Source: Verrucomicrobiota bacterium
Lineage (GTDB): Bacteria > Verrucomicrobiota > Verrucomicrobiia > Chthoniobacterales > UBA10450
Assembly (NCBI GenBank): GCA_003218375.1
Contig: QHNH01000016.1
Location: 149,707 to 182,944 of the forward strand
Direction of reading: 5' to 3'
Length of the DNA: 33,238 nucleotides
Shown: one piece after another, positions 1-7,544 of the stretch
Position numbering within the stretch: position 1 is the first letter of the stretch
Layout of the letters: each line of letters begins with the position of its first letter
Made by a program: the position numbers and the translations under genes
The notes under the pieces: model-generated
The model's input: the letters and a program-made list of their open reading frames with translations, nothing else
What the model was told of the DNA's origin: nothing
Database searches by the model: none

Positions 1-507
1 CGCGGTGTCAAAGAACTCGATCGCTTTGTCGTACTGCTCTCGACCGTAATCGGCGATTCCGGCTTCAACTAAGATCGAAGCATTGTCCGGCACGAGTTTG
101 AGTGCGATTTCTGCGGACGCTTTGGCGTCGTCGAAACGGCGAAGGCCCCGGAAGGACGCTATCTTCCATTTTAACGCGTCCACGTTCTTCGGCTCATGCT
201 TGAGTACGGTGTCGAAAGACTCGATCGCTTTTTCGTATTCTTGCCGTTCGTACTCAGCAAAGCCGCGCTCAAGTAGCAAGACGACATTGTCCGGCAAGAG
301 CTTGAGCGCATTCTTTACCGCTTTTTCGGCTTCGACAGAACGTCCAAGCTGGCGAAGGCAGAATGCGGACAGATACAAAGCGCCGGCGTTTTTCGGATCA
401 CTTTGCAACACCCGCAAGGCAAGGCTCTGTGCTCGCGCAAAGTCGTTGCGGTCGGCGTAATCGAACGCCTGCGTCACGAGGTCTTCTATCTCCGGGGAAC
501 CCTCCAT
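1..507 (-). CDS. Tetratricopeptide-repeat protein, N-terminal part
   Basis: Reading leftwards from an ATG at 507-505, 169 codons stay open to the window edge, so the C-terminus is missing. The translation starts MEGSPEIEDLVTQAFDYAD and consists of helical repeats of about 34 residues. These carry the TPR pattern: A/G-x-x-x-Y at helix turns, a 'DPKNAGALYLSAF' or 'EPKNVDALKWKIA' type helix start, and 'YEKAIESFDTVL' / 'YDKAIEFFDTA' second helices. At least four repeats are visible. No signal peptide or membrane segment is seen in this part. TPR arrays are protein-binding scaffolds; a specific partner cannot be named. The gene is divergent from trpA across about 100 nt. Family call is confident; function unknown. 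Confidence 0.8.
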   Translation of the reverse strand, partial: MEGSPEIEDLVTQAFDYADRNDFARAQSLALRVLQSDPKNAGALYLSAFCLRQLGRSVEAEKAVKNALKLLPDNVVLLLERGFAEYERQEYEKAIESFDTVLKHEPKNVDALKWKIASFRGLRRFDDAKASAEIALKLVPDNASILVEAGIADYGREQYDKAIEFFDTA

Positions 508-611
508 CTTTCAGACTTACCTATGCGGCTTCGGCGTGATTAAATCACATGCCAGGTTGGCATCCAATCGCAATTTAAAGGTCTGCTTTTCATTGACTCG
601 GAGCTTTTCAG

Positions 612-1430
612 GTGCGAACGCGCCCGGTAATTTTCGATCACGTGCCAAACCGGATCGACCATTGCTTTTCCCAACTGCGCGCGCAAAAGCGTACAGGATT
701 TATTCCCTACATTTGCGCCGGCGATCCGAGCCTGAACAAGACCGTCGATCTCGCTCTCGCGCTGGAAAAAGCCGGCACCGACATCCTCGAGCTCGGAATT
801 CCCTTTTCCGATCCGCTCGCCGACGGCCTCGTTAATCAACTGGCGGCCCAGCGCGCCTTGGAAGCGGGCGCCACTGTTCCGGGCGTCCTCGATTGCATCC
901 GCCAAATCCGGACGCGCTCGCAAATCCCGATCGTTCTCTACACCTACCTGAATCCGATCTTCCAATTCGGATTCGAACGTTTTCATCGCGAGGCGAGCAA
1001 CGCCGGCGTCGACGGCCTTTTGATCCTCGATCTTCCGCCGGAGGAAGATCAGCCCAACGACGGCCCCTTCCATATTCGCCTGATCGCGCCGACGACACCG
1101 CCCGAGCGCATCGAACAAATTTGCGCGCGTGCGGCCGGGTTCATCTACTACGTTTCGCGCGAAGGCGTGACCGGCATCCAAAGCAGCATCGCTTCGTCTG
1201 TTCGCGATCAAGTCGCGCTCATCCGCCGACACACGACGTTGCCGATCGCGGTCGGTTTCGGAATTTCGACGGCGGAACAAGCGAGCGAAGTCGCACAGGT
1301 CGCGGATGCGATTGTTGTCGGCAGCGCCATCGTTCAAAGAATCAGCGAGAACGCAACGGCCCCGAGCATGCCGGAAAGAGTGGGCGAATTCGTGGCCTCG
1401 CTCATTCGCGCCGCGAAAGCAGGATTATGA
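612..1430 (+). CDS. trpA: Tryptophan synthase alpha subunit
   Basis: Catalyses the aldol cleavage of indole-3-glycerol phosphate to indole and glyceraldehyde-3-phosphate; indole is passed to TrpB. Visible hallmarks are the 'DILELGIPFSDPLADG' segment with the catalytic Glu and Asp of the family, 'LILDLPPEE', 'APTTPPERI', 'YYVSREGVTG', and the phosphate-binding 'AVGFGIST' and 'VVGSAIV'. At about 270 residues it is full length for this TIM barrel. The start chosen is GTG at 612, preceded by GGAG at 600-603. A second GTG at 642 would match the E. coli N-terminus better and cannot be excluded. The loop after 'LDLPPEE' is short compared with many homologues. No trpB lies nearby in the window. Confidence 0.95.
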   Translation: MRTRPVIFDHVPNRIDHCFSQLRAQKRTGFIPYICAGDPSLNKTVDLALALEKAGTDILELGIPFSDPLADGLVNQLAAQRALEAGATVPGVLDCIRQIRTRSQIPIVLYTYLNPIFQFGFERFHREASNAGVDGLLILDLPPEEDQPNDGPFHIRLIAPTTPPERIEQICARAAGFIYYVSREGVTGIQSSIASSVRDQVALIRRHTTLPIAVGFGISTAEQASEVAQVADAIVVGSAIVQRISENATAPSMPERVGEFVASLIRAAKAGL

Positions 1431-1455
1431 GCACGAGCAGCAGCTTCGCCGCCGA

Positions 1456-2232
1456 TCACATCCCGCATTCGTCCCGGACTTCGCGGCGGTTCGAGCGCGT
1501 GCTGAGCAGACGCGCGAGATAAGAGTCCGTGGCCGCCATCCTGGAAACGCGCGCCAGGTTCTGCGGCGAATCGAGCCGGGAAAAAACGGCGTAAACAATC
1601 TTGCTGCGCGGTACGCTCTTTTCGCCGTAGCCGCCCGGTATATTGCTCGACCAGAACTTGACGTGATCAATCCCGTCTTTCTTTTCCATTCCAAGGTAAA
1701 TCACGGAATGGCCGTGCTCCGCTTTTCCGACTTCCGGCGACCAGAAGATTTTCATGAAATCCCCCGGCTGGGCATTAGCGAAATCGTCGAAGTTCTGCCC
1801 GAGATCCAGCTCTTTAAAAAGGCGCGCGGTGCCGGGACCGTTCGCGTTCCAGCGGCCCCAGATCCCTTCACCATCGCGCTGGTCGCGAATCAGAAGGCTT
1901 TGGAGCGTGGCAAGGTCGAGCCGGAGAGCGTCGCGGGCCCGGAGCGCTTCAATGGTTTTGATGAAGACCAGGTAGGTCGCGCCGGAGCAATAACTCGGCG
2001 AAGCGAAATTAGGAGCGACCGTAAAGATGCCCGATTCGAAATGGGCCGCCCTTTGCAGACGCAGGGTCGCGGCGCGCGAGGCTGAATATTGCCCGCCCTT
2101 CGGCATCGAATTCACCTGCTCGAGAATGAGCCGGTTAAAAGGTCCCGGCGCTCGCTGCGCGAAACAGGGCGCGGTGCCAACGAAAAGCCCGAGGGCGACA
2201 ATGATTTTCGTGAGGCTGCGTCTCAAAACCAC
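1456..2232 (-). CDS. Secreted NlpC/P60- or CHAP-like cysteine peptidase (tentative)
   Basis: The mature part begins near 'QRAPGPFNRLILEQ' after a signal peptide (basic start 'LRRSLTK', hydrophobic core 'IIVALGLFVGTAPCFA'). A nucleophile-like Cys sits in 'SPSYCSGATYLVF', followed by 'NAQPGDFMKIFW' and 'EHGHSVIYLGME', then 'VKFWSSN'. This Cys - PGD - GH - Asn order resembles the NlpC/P60 and CHAP amidase folds that cut cell-wall peptides. I assign the family from motif order only. The start is uncertain: GTG at 2232 or TTG at 2226; no good ribosome site is seen. The open frame continues upstream into the repeat at 2275-2404, which is unlikely to be coding. Convergent with trpA. Confidence 0.6.
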   Translation of the reverse strand: MVLRRSLTKIIVALGLFVGTAPCFAQRAPGPFNRLILEQVNSMPKGGQYSASRAATLRLQRAAHFESGIFTVAPNFASPSYCSGATYLVFIKTIEALRARDALRLDLATLQSLLIRDQRDGEGIWGRWNANGPGTARLFKELDLGQNFDDFANAQPGDFMKIFWSPEVGKAEHGHSVIYLGMEKKDGIDHVKFWSSNIPGGYGEKSVPRSKIVYAVFSRLDSPQNLARVSRMAATDSYLARLLSTRSNRREVRDECGM

Positions 2233-2274
2233 GCCGTCACAAATAAGCGCAATTGACTCAGGGGCAACGGCAGA

Positions 2275-2404
2275 AAGCACCAAGCACCAAGCACCAAGCA
2301 CCAGAGAAGCACCAAGCTCCAAACATCAAAACGATCTGCGGCAATGCGTTGGAGCTTGGAATTTGGAGCTTCTCTGGAGCTTGGTGCTTGGAGCTTGGAG
2401 CTTT
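2275..2404. repeat. Inverted repeat, family C (copy 1)
   Basis: The left side is built of short tandem units (CACCAAG, repeated) ending in AGCTCCAAA. The right side is their reverse complement (TTTGGAGCTT, CTTGGTGCTTGG). The whole can fold into a long imperfect hairpin. It fills most of the space between the peptidase-like gene and dapF. A second copy with the same units lies at 9474-9607. No coding capacity or transposase is associated with it. Confidence 0.85.
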
Positions 2405-2447
2405 TCCCGTGTTTGGCTTTGCTGGCACTTTGTGGTAACCAACGGCC

Positions 2448-3251
2448 ATGCTGCGTTTCAGCAAGATGAACGGCGCCGGGAACGATTTCGTCCTGATCGA
2501 TAATCGGTTGGGCGATTTGCGGCTGGCCTCCGATCAGATCGCGAAAATTTGCGACCGCCATCGCGGGGTGGGTGCGGATGGCGTGCTGTTGCTGGAGCGC
2601 GCCACTAACGGCGCTGATTTCCGGATGCGCTACTACAACGCGGACGGCGGCGAAGCGGAAATGTGCGGGAACGGCGCTCGTTGTTTTGCGCGTTACGCGA
2701 GCCGGGTTGCTGGCCCGAAGGACGAACTGTCTTTCGAAACGCCGGCCGGTGTGATCGGCGCGACGCTACAAGGCGAGCTGGTCCGTCTCCAGATGAGCGA
2801 GCCGAAGGATTTGCGGCTCGGGATTACGATTCAATTGTCTGACCGGCAGATCGCGGCGCATTTCATTAACAGCGGCGTGCCGCATGTCGTCGTCCCGGTC
2901 GATGACCTGACGAAAACGGACGTGCTTGGACTCGGTTCCGCGATTCGACGTCATGAGCTTTTCGCCCCGAAAGGCGCGAACGTGAATTTCCTGAAGGAGC
3001 GCGGCGAACGCCAGATTGCGATTCGCACCTATGAACGCGGGGTCGAAGACGAGACGCTCGCCTGCGGCACCGGCGTGGTGGCGAGTGCGCTGATTTTTGC
3101 GGCGCTGAAAAATGTGAGCGGACCGATCGGCGTCCTGGTTCGCGGTGGGAACGAGCTTCAGGTCGGCTTCGAAAAGACCGGCGATCAATTTAAAAACGTG
3201 ACGCTGACCGGCCCGGCGGATTTTGTCTTCGAAGGAACGATCGACGTTTGA
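2448..3251 (+). CDS. dapF: Diaminopimelate epimerase
   Basis: Converts LL-diaminopimelate to meso-diaminopimelate, the precursor of lysine and of peptidoglycan cross-links; cytoplasmic and cofactor-free. The two catalytic cysteines are visible: Cys73 in 'EMCGNGARCF' and Cys206 in 'LACGTGVVAS'. The N-terminal 'KMNGAGNDFVLID' substrate loop is also present. At 267 residues it is normal length. The ATG at 2448 matches the family start (MLRFSKMNG); the upstream Shine-Dalgarno is weak. It opens a run of same-strand genes (dapF, dapA, dapB, folK, panB). The lead region holds repeat C, so the native promoter is not obvious. Confidence 0.97.
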   Translation: MLRFSKMNGAGNDFVLIDNRLGDLRLASDQIAKICDRHRGVGADGVLLLERATNGADFRMRYYNADGGEAEMCGNGARCFARYASRVAGPKDELSFETPAGVIGATLQGELVRLQMSEPKDLRLGITIQLSDRQIAAHFINSGVPHVVVPVDDLTKTDVLGLGSAIRRHELFAPKGANVNFLKERGERQIAIRTYERGVEDETLACGTGVVASALIFAALKNVSGPIGVLVRGGNELQVGFEKTGDQFKNVTLTGPADFVFEGTIDV

Positions 3252-3262
3252 GGCTCTTCAAC

Positions 3263-3336
3263 TGTAGCGGCGGTCTATGACCGTCGCTCGAAATCGTAAC
3301 AAGGAAAATACTCGGCGGTCATAGACCGCCGCTACA
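3263..3336. repeat. BIME-like inverted repeat, family A (copy 1)
   Basis: Two perfect 21-bp inverted arms (3263-3283 and 3316-3336) begin and end with TGTAGCGGCGG / CCGCCGCTACA. Each arm contains its own mini-hairpin CGGTC-TAT-GACCG. The element starts 11 nt after the dapF stop and ends 4 nt before the dapA ATG, filling the intergenic space. Related copies lie at 15081-15107 and 25510-25580. Confidence 0.92.
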
Positions 3337-3340
3337 GAAA

Positions 3341-4219
3341 ATGTTTCGAGGAACTTTTACCGCGCTCGTGACTCCGTTTCGCGACGGCGAAATCGACGTG
3401 CCGGCGCTCGAGGCGTTAATCGAAGGCCAGATCGCCGACGCCGTCAGCGGAATCATCGCGGTCGGCACGACCGGGGAATCGCCGACGCTTTCCGCGGCGG
3501 AGCGCGAGCAGGTCATTCGGATCGCAGTTGAGATTGGGAAAGGCCGCTGCCAGGTCCTGGCCGGGACCGGATCGAATTCCACCGCCGCCACGATCGCGGC
3601 GACGCGCGCAGCGGAGAAAATGGGCGTCGACGGAATGCTGATCGTCGCGCCCTACTACAACAAGCCGAGCCAGGAGGGACTCTTCCGGCATTTCCAGGCG
3701 ATCGCCCAGGCGACCGCCGCGCCGATCGTGCTCTACAATATTCCCGGCCGCTGCGCGGTCGATATCGGACCGGAAACGGTCGAGCGCCTCGCCATGGATT
3801 GCGCGAACATCGTTTCGATCAAGGAAGCCGGCGGAAGCGTCGATCGCGTGAGTGAATTGCGGGCGCGGTTGCCGGAAGCGTTTACGATTTTGAGCGGCGA
3901 CGATTCGTTGACGCTGCCGTTTCTGTCGGTCGGCGCCGTCGGCGTCGTCAGCGTCGCTTCGAACCTTTTTCCGGCCGAAGTCGTCAACCTGGTCCAGGCG
4001 TTTCGCGCCGGCGACACCAAGAGCGCGCGCGATCAGCACCTGAAAATGTTGCCGATCTTCAAGGACCTTTTCATCGAGCCGAATCCGGTGCCGGTGAAGA
4101 CGGCGCTCTCCTGGCGAGGGGTGATGTCGGCGGAATGCCGGCTGCCTTTGTGCGAAATGACGGCGGCGAACCAGGCGCGCCTGCGCAAAACGCTCGAAGC
4201 TTTTGCCGGAACGGAGTGA
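3341..4219 (+). CDS. dapA: 4-hydroxy-tetrahydrodipicolinate synthase
   Basis: Condenses pyruvate with aspartate semialdehyde, the committed step of lysine/diaminopimelate synthesis. It is a class I aldolase TIM barrel. The Schiff-base lysine is Lys161 in 'IVSIKEAGG'. The proton-relay residues are Thr43/Thr44 in 'GTTGES', Tyr106 in 'APYYNKPS' and Tyr132 in 'VLYNIPGR'. Length (292 residues) is normal. The ATG at 3341 is only 4 nt from the arm of repeat A, and no Shine-Dalgarno is visible, so initiation may depend on coupling to dapF or on the hairpin. The stop overlaps the dapB start as GTGA. Confidence 0.97.
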   Translation: MFRGTFTALVTPFRDGEIDVPALEALIEGQIADAVSGIIAVGTTGESPTLSAAEREQVIRIAVEIGKGRCQVLAGTGSNSTAATIAATRAAEKMGVDGMLIVAPYYNKPSQEGLFRHFQAIAQATAAPIVLYNIPGRCAVDIGPETVERLAMDCANIVSIKEAGGSVDRVSELRARLPEAFTILSGDDSLTLPFLSVGAVGVVSVASNLFPAEVVNLVQAFRAGDTKSARDQHLKMLPIFKDLFIEPNPVPVKTALSWRGVMSAECRLPLCEMTAANQARLRKTLEAFAGTE

Positions 4220-4953
4220 ATACGCCGGTGCGGGTTTTGTTGCTGGGTGCGAAAGGCCGGATGGGCCAGGCGATCGCTGCCGCTGCGGAAAAGGCGGGCG
4301 TGGAAATAACCGCGGGCCTCGATCTCGGTGATGACGTGACGAAACACATCGGCGCGTGCGATGTCGTGATCGATTTCAGCAACCCCGACGCGGTCGAGTC
4401 GCTTTGCCGCGCGTGTCGAGATGCGGCCAAGCCGGCGGTGATCGGCACCACCGGTTACTCGGAAAAAGCGCGCGCCTCGATCGAAGAGCTGGCGAAATCG
4501 ATCCCGGTCGTTTTTTCGCCAAACTTCAGTGTGGGAGTGAACACACTTTTTTGGCTGACCCGGAAAGCAGCGCAGATGCTCGGCGAAGATTTCGATCTCG
4601 AGATCATGGAGATGCATCATCGCTTGAAGAAGGATGCACCGAGCGGGACGGCGAAGAAGCTGGCGGAGATCCTGTGCGAAGTGCGCAAGCTCGATTATGC
4701 GAAGGACGTCCGGCATGGACGTGAAGGCGTGATCGGCGAGCGGCCGGGAAAAGAAATCGGCGTCCACTCGATTCGCGGAGGCGATGTCGTGGGCGATCAT
4801 ACGGTGACGTTTGCCGGGGCGGGGGAACGCCTCGAACTCACGCACAAGGCCTCGAGCCGGGAAACTTTTGCGCTCGGAGCGTTGCGCGCCGCGCGTTGGG
4901 TCGTCGGCAAGCGGGCGGGTCTTTACAGCATGGAAGATTTGCTCGGACTCTAA
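4216..4953 (+). CDS. dapB: 4-hydroxy-tetrahydrodipicolinate reductase
   Basis: Reduces the DapA product with NAD(P)H in the diaminopimelate pathway. The Rossmann glycine motif 'GAKGRMGQ' (about residues 11-18), 'VIGTTGYS', 'SPNFSVGVN' and the catalytic block 'EMHHRLKKDAPSGTA' (His134, His135, Lys139) are all present. The start is set at GTG 4216, which overlaps the dapA stop in GTGA. The open frame runs further upstream inside dapA, but those residues do not resemble the family. A GTG at 4228 is an alternative. Product is 245 residues. The stop TAA shares a base with the folK ATG. Confidence 0.96.
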   Translation: MNTPVRVLLLGAKGRMGQAIAAAAEKAGVEITAGLDLGDDVTKHIGACDVVIDFSNPDAVESLCRACRDAAKPAVIGTTGYSEKARASIEELAKSIPVVFSPNFSVGVNTLFWLTRKAAQMLGEDFDLEIMEMHHRLKKDAPSGTAKKLAEILCEVRKLDYAKDVRHGREGVIGERPGKEIGVHSIRGGDVVGDHTVTFAGAGERLELTHKASSRETFALGALRAARWVVGKRAGLYSMEDLLGL

Positions 4954-5453
4954 TGAGAGCTGGCGTCGCCCTCGGTTCGAATCTCGGCGAACGCCTCGCG
5001 AATCTGCGGAATGCGCGCAAAGACATCGCTTCACTGAGCGGCGTCCTTCCTCCGATGCGTTTGTCGGCGATTTATGAAACCGAGCCGATCGGCTGCGAAA
5101 AAGGCGGGGGGAAATTTCTCAACGCCGTCATCGAATTTGGATATTCCGGCGAACCAGACGCATTGCTGTACGCGCTGGCGGCCATCGAAAAAATGCTCGG
5201 TCGGCCTGGAGCCCACGCGCGAAACGTTTCCCGAACCATCGATCTCGATCTCCTCTATTTCGGCGAGCTGGTGATCGAGACCGGCGAATTGCATTTGCCC
5301 CATCCGCGCATTGTCGAGCGGGAGTTCGTCCTCCGGCCGCTGGCCGATATCCGCCCCGATCTCGTCCTGCCGGAACAAACAGAATCCATCAGCGCGCTCT
5401 TGCTCCGGCTGAGTCCAACGGCCGGAGTGGTGCGCCTCGATTTGGAGTGGTAG
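4953..5453 (+). CDS. folK: 2-amino-4-hydroxy-6-hydroxymethyldihydropteridine pyrophosphokinase
   Basis: Transfers pyrophosphate from ATP to the pterin in folate synthesis. The N-terminal 'GVALGSNLGERLANL' motif and the metal-binding 'RTIDLDLLYFG' block (two Asp) are present, followed by 'LPHPRIVEREFVLRPL'. At 166 residues it is normal length for a single-domain HPPK. The start ATG at 4953 overlaps the dapB stop in TAATG, indicating translational coupling; the longer upstream frame is a dapB shadow. The usual 'WGPRT' is replaced by 'RNVSRT', a tolerated variation. Member of the dapF-panB operon. Confidence 0.95.
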   Translation: MRAGVALGSNLGERLANLRNARKDIASLSGVLPPMRLSAIYETEPIGCEKGGGKFLNAVIEFGYSGEPDALLYALAAIEKMLGRPGAHARNVSRTIDLDLLYFGELVIETGELHLPHPRIVEREFVLRPLADIRPDLVLPEQTESISALLLRLSPTAGVVRLDLEW

Positions 5454-5464
5454 GGTTCGACTCC

Positions 5465-6220
5465 ATGCAGGATTTCCGGGAAAAAAAACGGCGCGGCGAA
5501 CGCGTCACCGCGCTCACCGCCTACGATTACCCGACCGCGCGTCTCCTCGATGAAAGCGGGATTGACGTGATCCTGGTCGGCGACTCGTTAGGCATGGTGG
5601 TTCTCGGCTACGAAGACACCACCCAGGTCACGCTGGCGGAAATGGTCCATCACACCCGGGCCGCGGCGCGCGGAGTGAAGCGCGCTCTGCTTGTCGGCGA
5701 TCTGCCGATCCATACCTACGATGATCCGGCCCAGGCCGTTTCTTCGGCGCGCGCTTTGATCGAGGCCGGCGCGGAGGCCGTAAAGCTGGAAGGCGGCGCG
5801 AGCCACGTTCCGCAAATCGAAGCGATCGTCGGCGCTGGCATTCCCGTGATGGGCCACATCGGCATGCTCCCGCAAAGTGTCCGGGAAGAAGGCGGCTACA
5901 AAATCAAAGGGCGCACCCAGGCCGAAGCCGCCGCGTTGCTCCAGGACGCGGCCGCCGTGGAAAAAGCGGGCGCCTTTGCCGTCGTACTCGAAATCGTCAG
6001 CGCCGAGACCGCGCGGCAGATCACAAGCGCGCTCGAGATTCCGACGATCGGCATCGGCTCCGGTTCGCATTGCGACGGGCAAATTCTGGTCACGCACGAC
6101 CTGATTGGGTTGTTCCCGTGGTTCACCCCGAAATTTGTTTCGCCCGACGCTCGCGTGGCGGATGAGATTCGCAGGGCGGCCCAGGCATTTATCCGGCGGA
6201 CGAAATCGGACAGCGCATGA
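5465..6220 (+). CDS. panB: 3-methyl-2-oxobutanoate hydroxymethyltransferase
   Basis: Makes ketopantoate from alpha-ketoisovalerate and methylene-tetrahydrofolate, the first step of pantothenate/CoA synthesis. Motifs: 'ALTAYDYPTARLLDESG', 'ILVGDSLGMVVLG', 'VKLEGG', 'VMGHIGMLPQSV', 'GGYKIKGRT' and 'IGIGSGSHCDGQILVTHD'. I chose ATG 5465 (MQDFREKKRRG), which matches family N-termini and has AGGG 9 nt upstream. A GTG at 5447 inside the folK end would add six residues. Length about 251. It is the last gene of the operon; folate-dependent PanB next to FolK is metabolically sensible. Confidence 0.95.
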   Translation: MQDFREKKRRGERVTALTAYDYPTARLLDESGIDVILVGDSLGMVVLGYEDTTQVTLAEMVHHTRAAARGVKRALLVGDLPIHTYDDPAQAVSSARALIEAGAEAVKLEGGASHVPQIEAIVGAGIPVMGHIGMLPQSVREEGGYKIKGRTQAEAAALLQDAAAVEKAGAFAVVLEIVSAETARQITSALEIPTIGIGSGSHCDGQILVTHDLIGLFPWFTPKFVSPDARVADEIRRAAQAFIRRTKSDSA

Positions 6221-6234
6221 CGCTCCGTCCCCGA

Positions 6235-6289
6235 ACGGCACGAGGGCGTGCCGTCTCCATGATTTGGAGCCGGCCTGCCCTCAGGCCGG
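6235..6289. repeat. Three tandem short hairpins after panB
   Basis: Three palindromes follow each other: ACGGCACG-aggg-CGTGCCGT (6235-6254), CTCC-N7-GGAG (6255-6269), and CCGGCCTG-ccct-CAGGCCGG (6270-6289). The outer two are perfect 8-bp stems with 4-nt loops. There is no T-run, so it is not a classical intrinsic terminator, although it could still shape the 3' end of the dapF-panB transcript. It resembles REP-type elements. Confidence 0.75.
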
Positions 6290-6337
6290 TGGTGTTTGAC
6301 ATTGAACGGTCGGTGCCGGTTGGTTTCTAACAGCTAG

Positions 6338-7399
6338 ATGAGGACATCCGAGTTCACGGACTTCGAGGAAGCGTTGCTCCAAGGGAAAAAGCAACGGAAC
6401 TGGCTCTTCGTGGGGCTTCTGATTTCGCTCGCCTTGCATGGAGCGCTCTGCGGCTATTTTTACCGGACCACTCTTCTTTGGGCGCCGCCGCAGACCGAGG
6501 AGCGCGTCCAGGTTCCGACCTTCAAGGTGAGGACTGTCGAGATGCAGCCGCTCGACAAACCTAGCGCCGCTGACACCAATCCGGCGGCGAAACCGGAGCC
6601 GGACAAGACGGATGTCCAGTTGCCAGATGAGAAAAAGTCGTTTGATCAACTTCTCGATGATGTCCACGCGAGCACCGCGTTGCCGGACGATACGCGCGAT
6701 GTTTTGCCCGAGACGCCGAAGGTGGAACAGAATCCGGATTCGGTGATGACGGAGATCGAGCAAAGCAGCGCCCAGTCTCTTTCGAAAAGTCCGAACGCGA
6801 CCCGCGAGCAGAATTTGCTGAACGACTCCGCGACTTCGGGCCGGCCCCAGCCGGCCTTGACGGGCACCGAGCTGGCGACGAGCACCACGATCAAACGCCC
6901 GAACACGTTCACCAAACTTCCCGGCGACAGCGCCGGGCCGACCCGCAACAAGGTGCCGGGCTTCAGCGATCTGGATTCGTTGCTCTCGCAGAAAGGGCCG
7001 CTCGGCTCCGGTACGAAATTGCGGATGCCGGACGATCAGCTTTTCCCCTACGACAGCGCCGACCTGCAGCCGAGTGCGATCTCGCAATTACAAAAGCTCG
7101 GCACCCTGATCAAGCGCAACCCGAAGGCGACGTTTAGCGTCGAGGGCTACACCGATTCGCTGGGCACGCCCGATTACAATCTCGAGCTAAGCCAGCGCCG
7201 CGCCGACAGCGTGAAGCAATATCTCGTCGACGTGATGGGTATCAATCCGGCGCAGATCGAGACGAAGGGATATGGCGCCAGCAAGTTTCTCGTCCCCCCG
7301 CGTTCCGTCGCGGTGAATTCCCCTGAAGAACAAGCCGAGATCGAACGCCAGCGCCCGAACCGCCGCGTCGTCATCGTCGTCCATACGGACGCGCGGTAG
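6338..7399 (+). CDS. Membrane-anchored OmpA-domain (peptidoglycan-binding) protein
   Basis: A single N-terminal membrane helix ('WLFVGLLISLALHGALCGYFY', about residues 22-42) follows a short cytoplasmic head. A Pro/Asp/Thr-rich, disordered linker runs to about residue 230. The C-terminal OmpA/MotB-type domain has 'LFPYDSADLQPSA', 'FSVEGYTDSLGTPDYNLELSQRRA' and 'QIETKGYGASK', including the Asp and Arg that hold meso-diaminopimelate. The anchor plus linker plus OmpA plan suggests an envelope-spanning tether rather than an outer-membrane barrel. It lies next to diaminopimelate genes and a secretion operon, but a link is only inference. Start ATG 6338; hairpins precede it. Confidence 0.85.
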   Translation: MRTSEFTDFEEALLQGKKQRNWLFVGLLISLALHGALCGYFYRTTLLWAPPQTEERVQVPTFKVRTVEMQPLDKPSAADTNPAAKPEPDKTDVQLPDEKKSFDQLLDDVHASTALPDDTRDVLPETPKVEQNPDSVMTEIEQSSAQSLSKSPNATREQNLLNDSATSGRPQPALTGTELATSTTIKRPNTFTKLPGDSAGPTRNKVPGFSDLDSLLSQKGPLGSGTKLRMPDDQLFPYDSADLQPSAISQLQKLGTLIKRNPKATFSVEGYTDSLGTPDYNLELSQRRADSVKQYLVDVMGINPAQIETKGYGASKFLVPPRSVAVNSPEEQAEIERQRPNRRVVIVVHTDAR

Positions 7400-7427
7400 T
7401 TGTTTAGTGGACGCCGCTGCCCCTCCC

Positions 7428-7523
7428 TGTCATCCCGAGCGCAGTCGAGGGATCTCTTACTTTGTCTTGCTGCCAGCGCCGGGCAGAAAAATTAGAGGTG
7501 TCTCGACTGCGCTCGACGTGACA
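7428..7523. repeat. Inverted repeat, family E ('CATCCCGAGCGCAGTCGAGGG' type)
   Basis: Arms at 7428-7456 and 7495-7523 share TGTCA at the outer ends and GAGCGCAGTCGA in the centre. Each arm has an inner stem: CCC/GGG on the left and, read in the same orientation, GTC/GAC on the right. The two arms therefore differ by paired changes. When translated in one frame the left arm gives HPERSRG, a string often met in environmental ORF calls. It lies between two convergent genes. Confidence 0.88.
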
Positions 7524-7544
7524 AACAGGAAGCGAAGCGCTAGT

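Noticed and set aside
2223-2561. Open frames through the family C repeat
   Set aside because: Translations are repetitive low-complexity strings generated by the repeat and overlap dapF; not genes.
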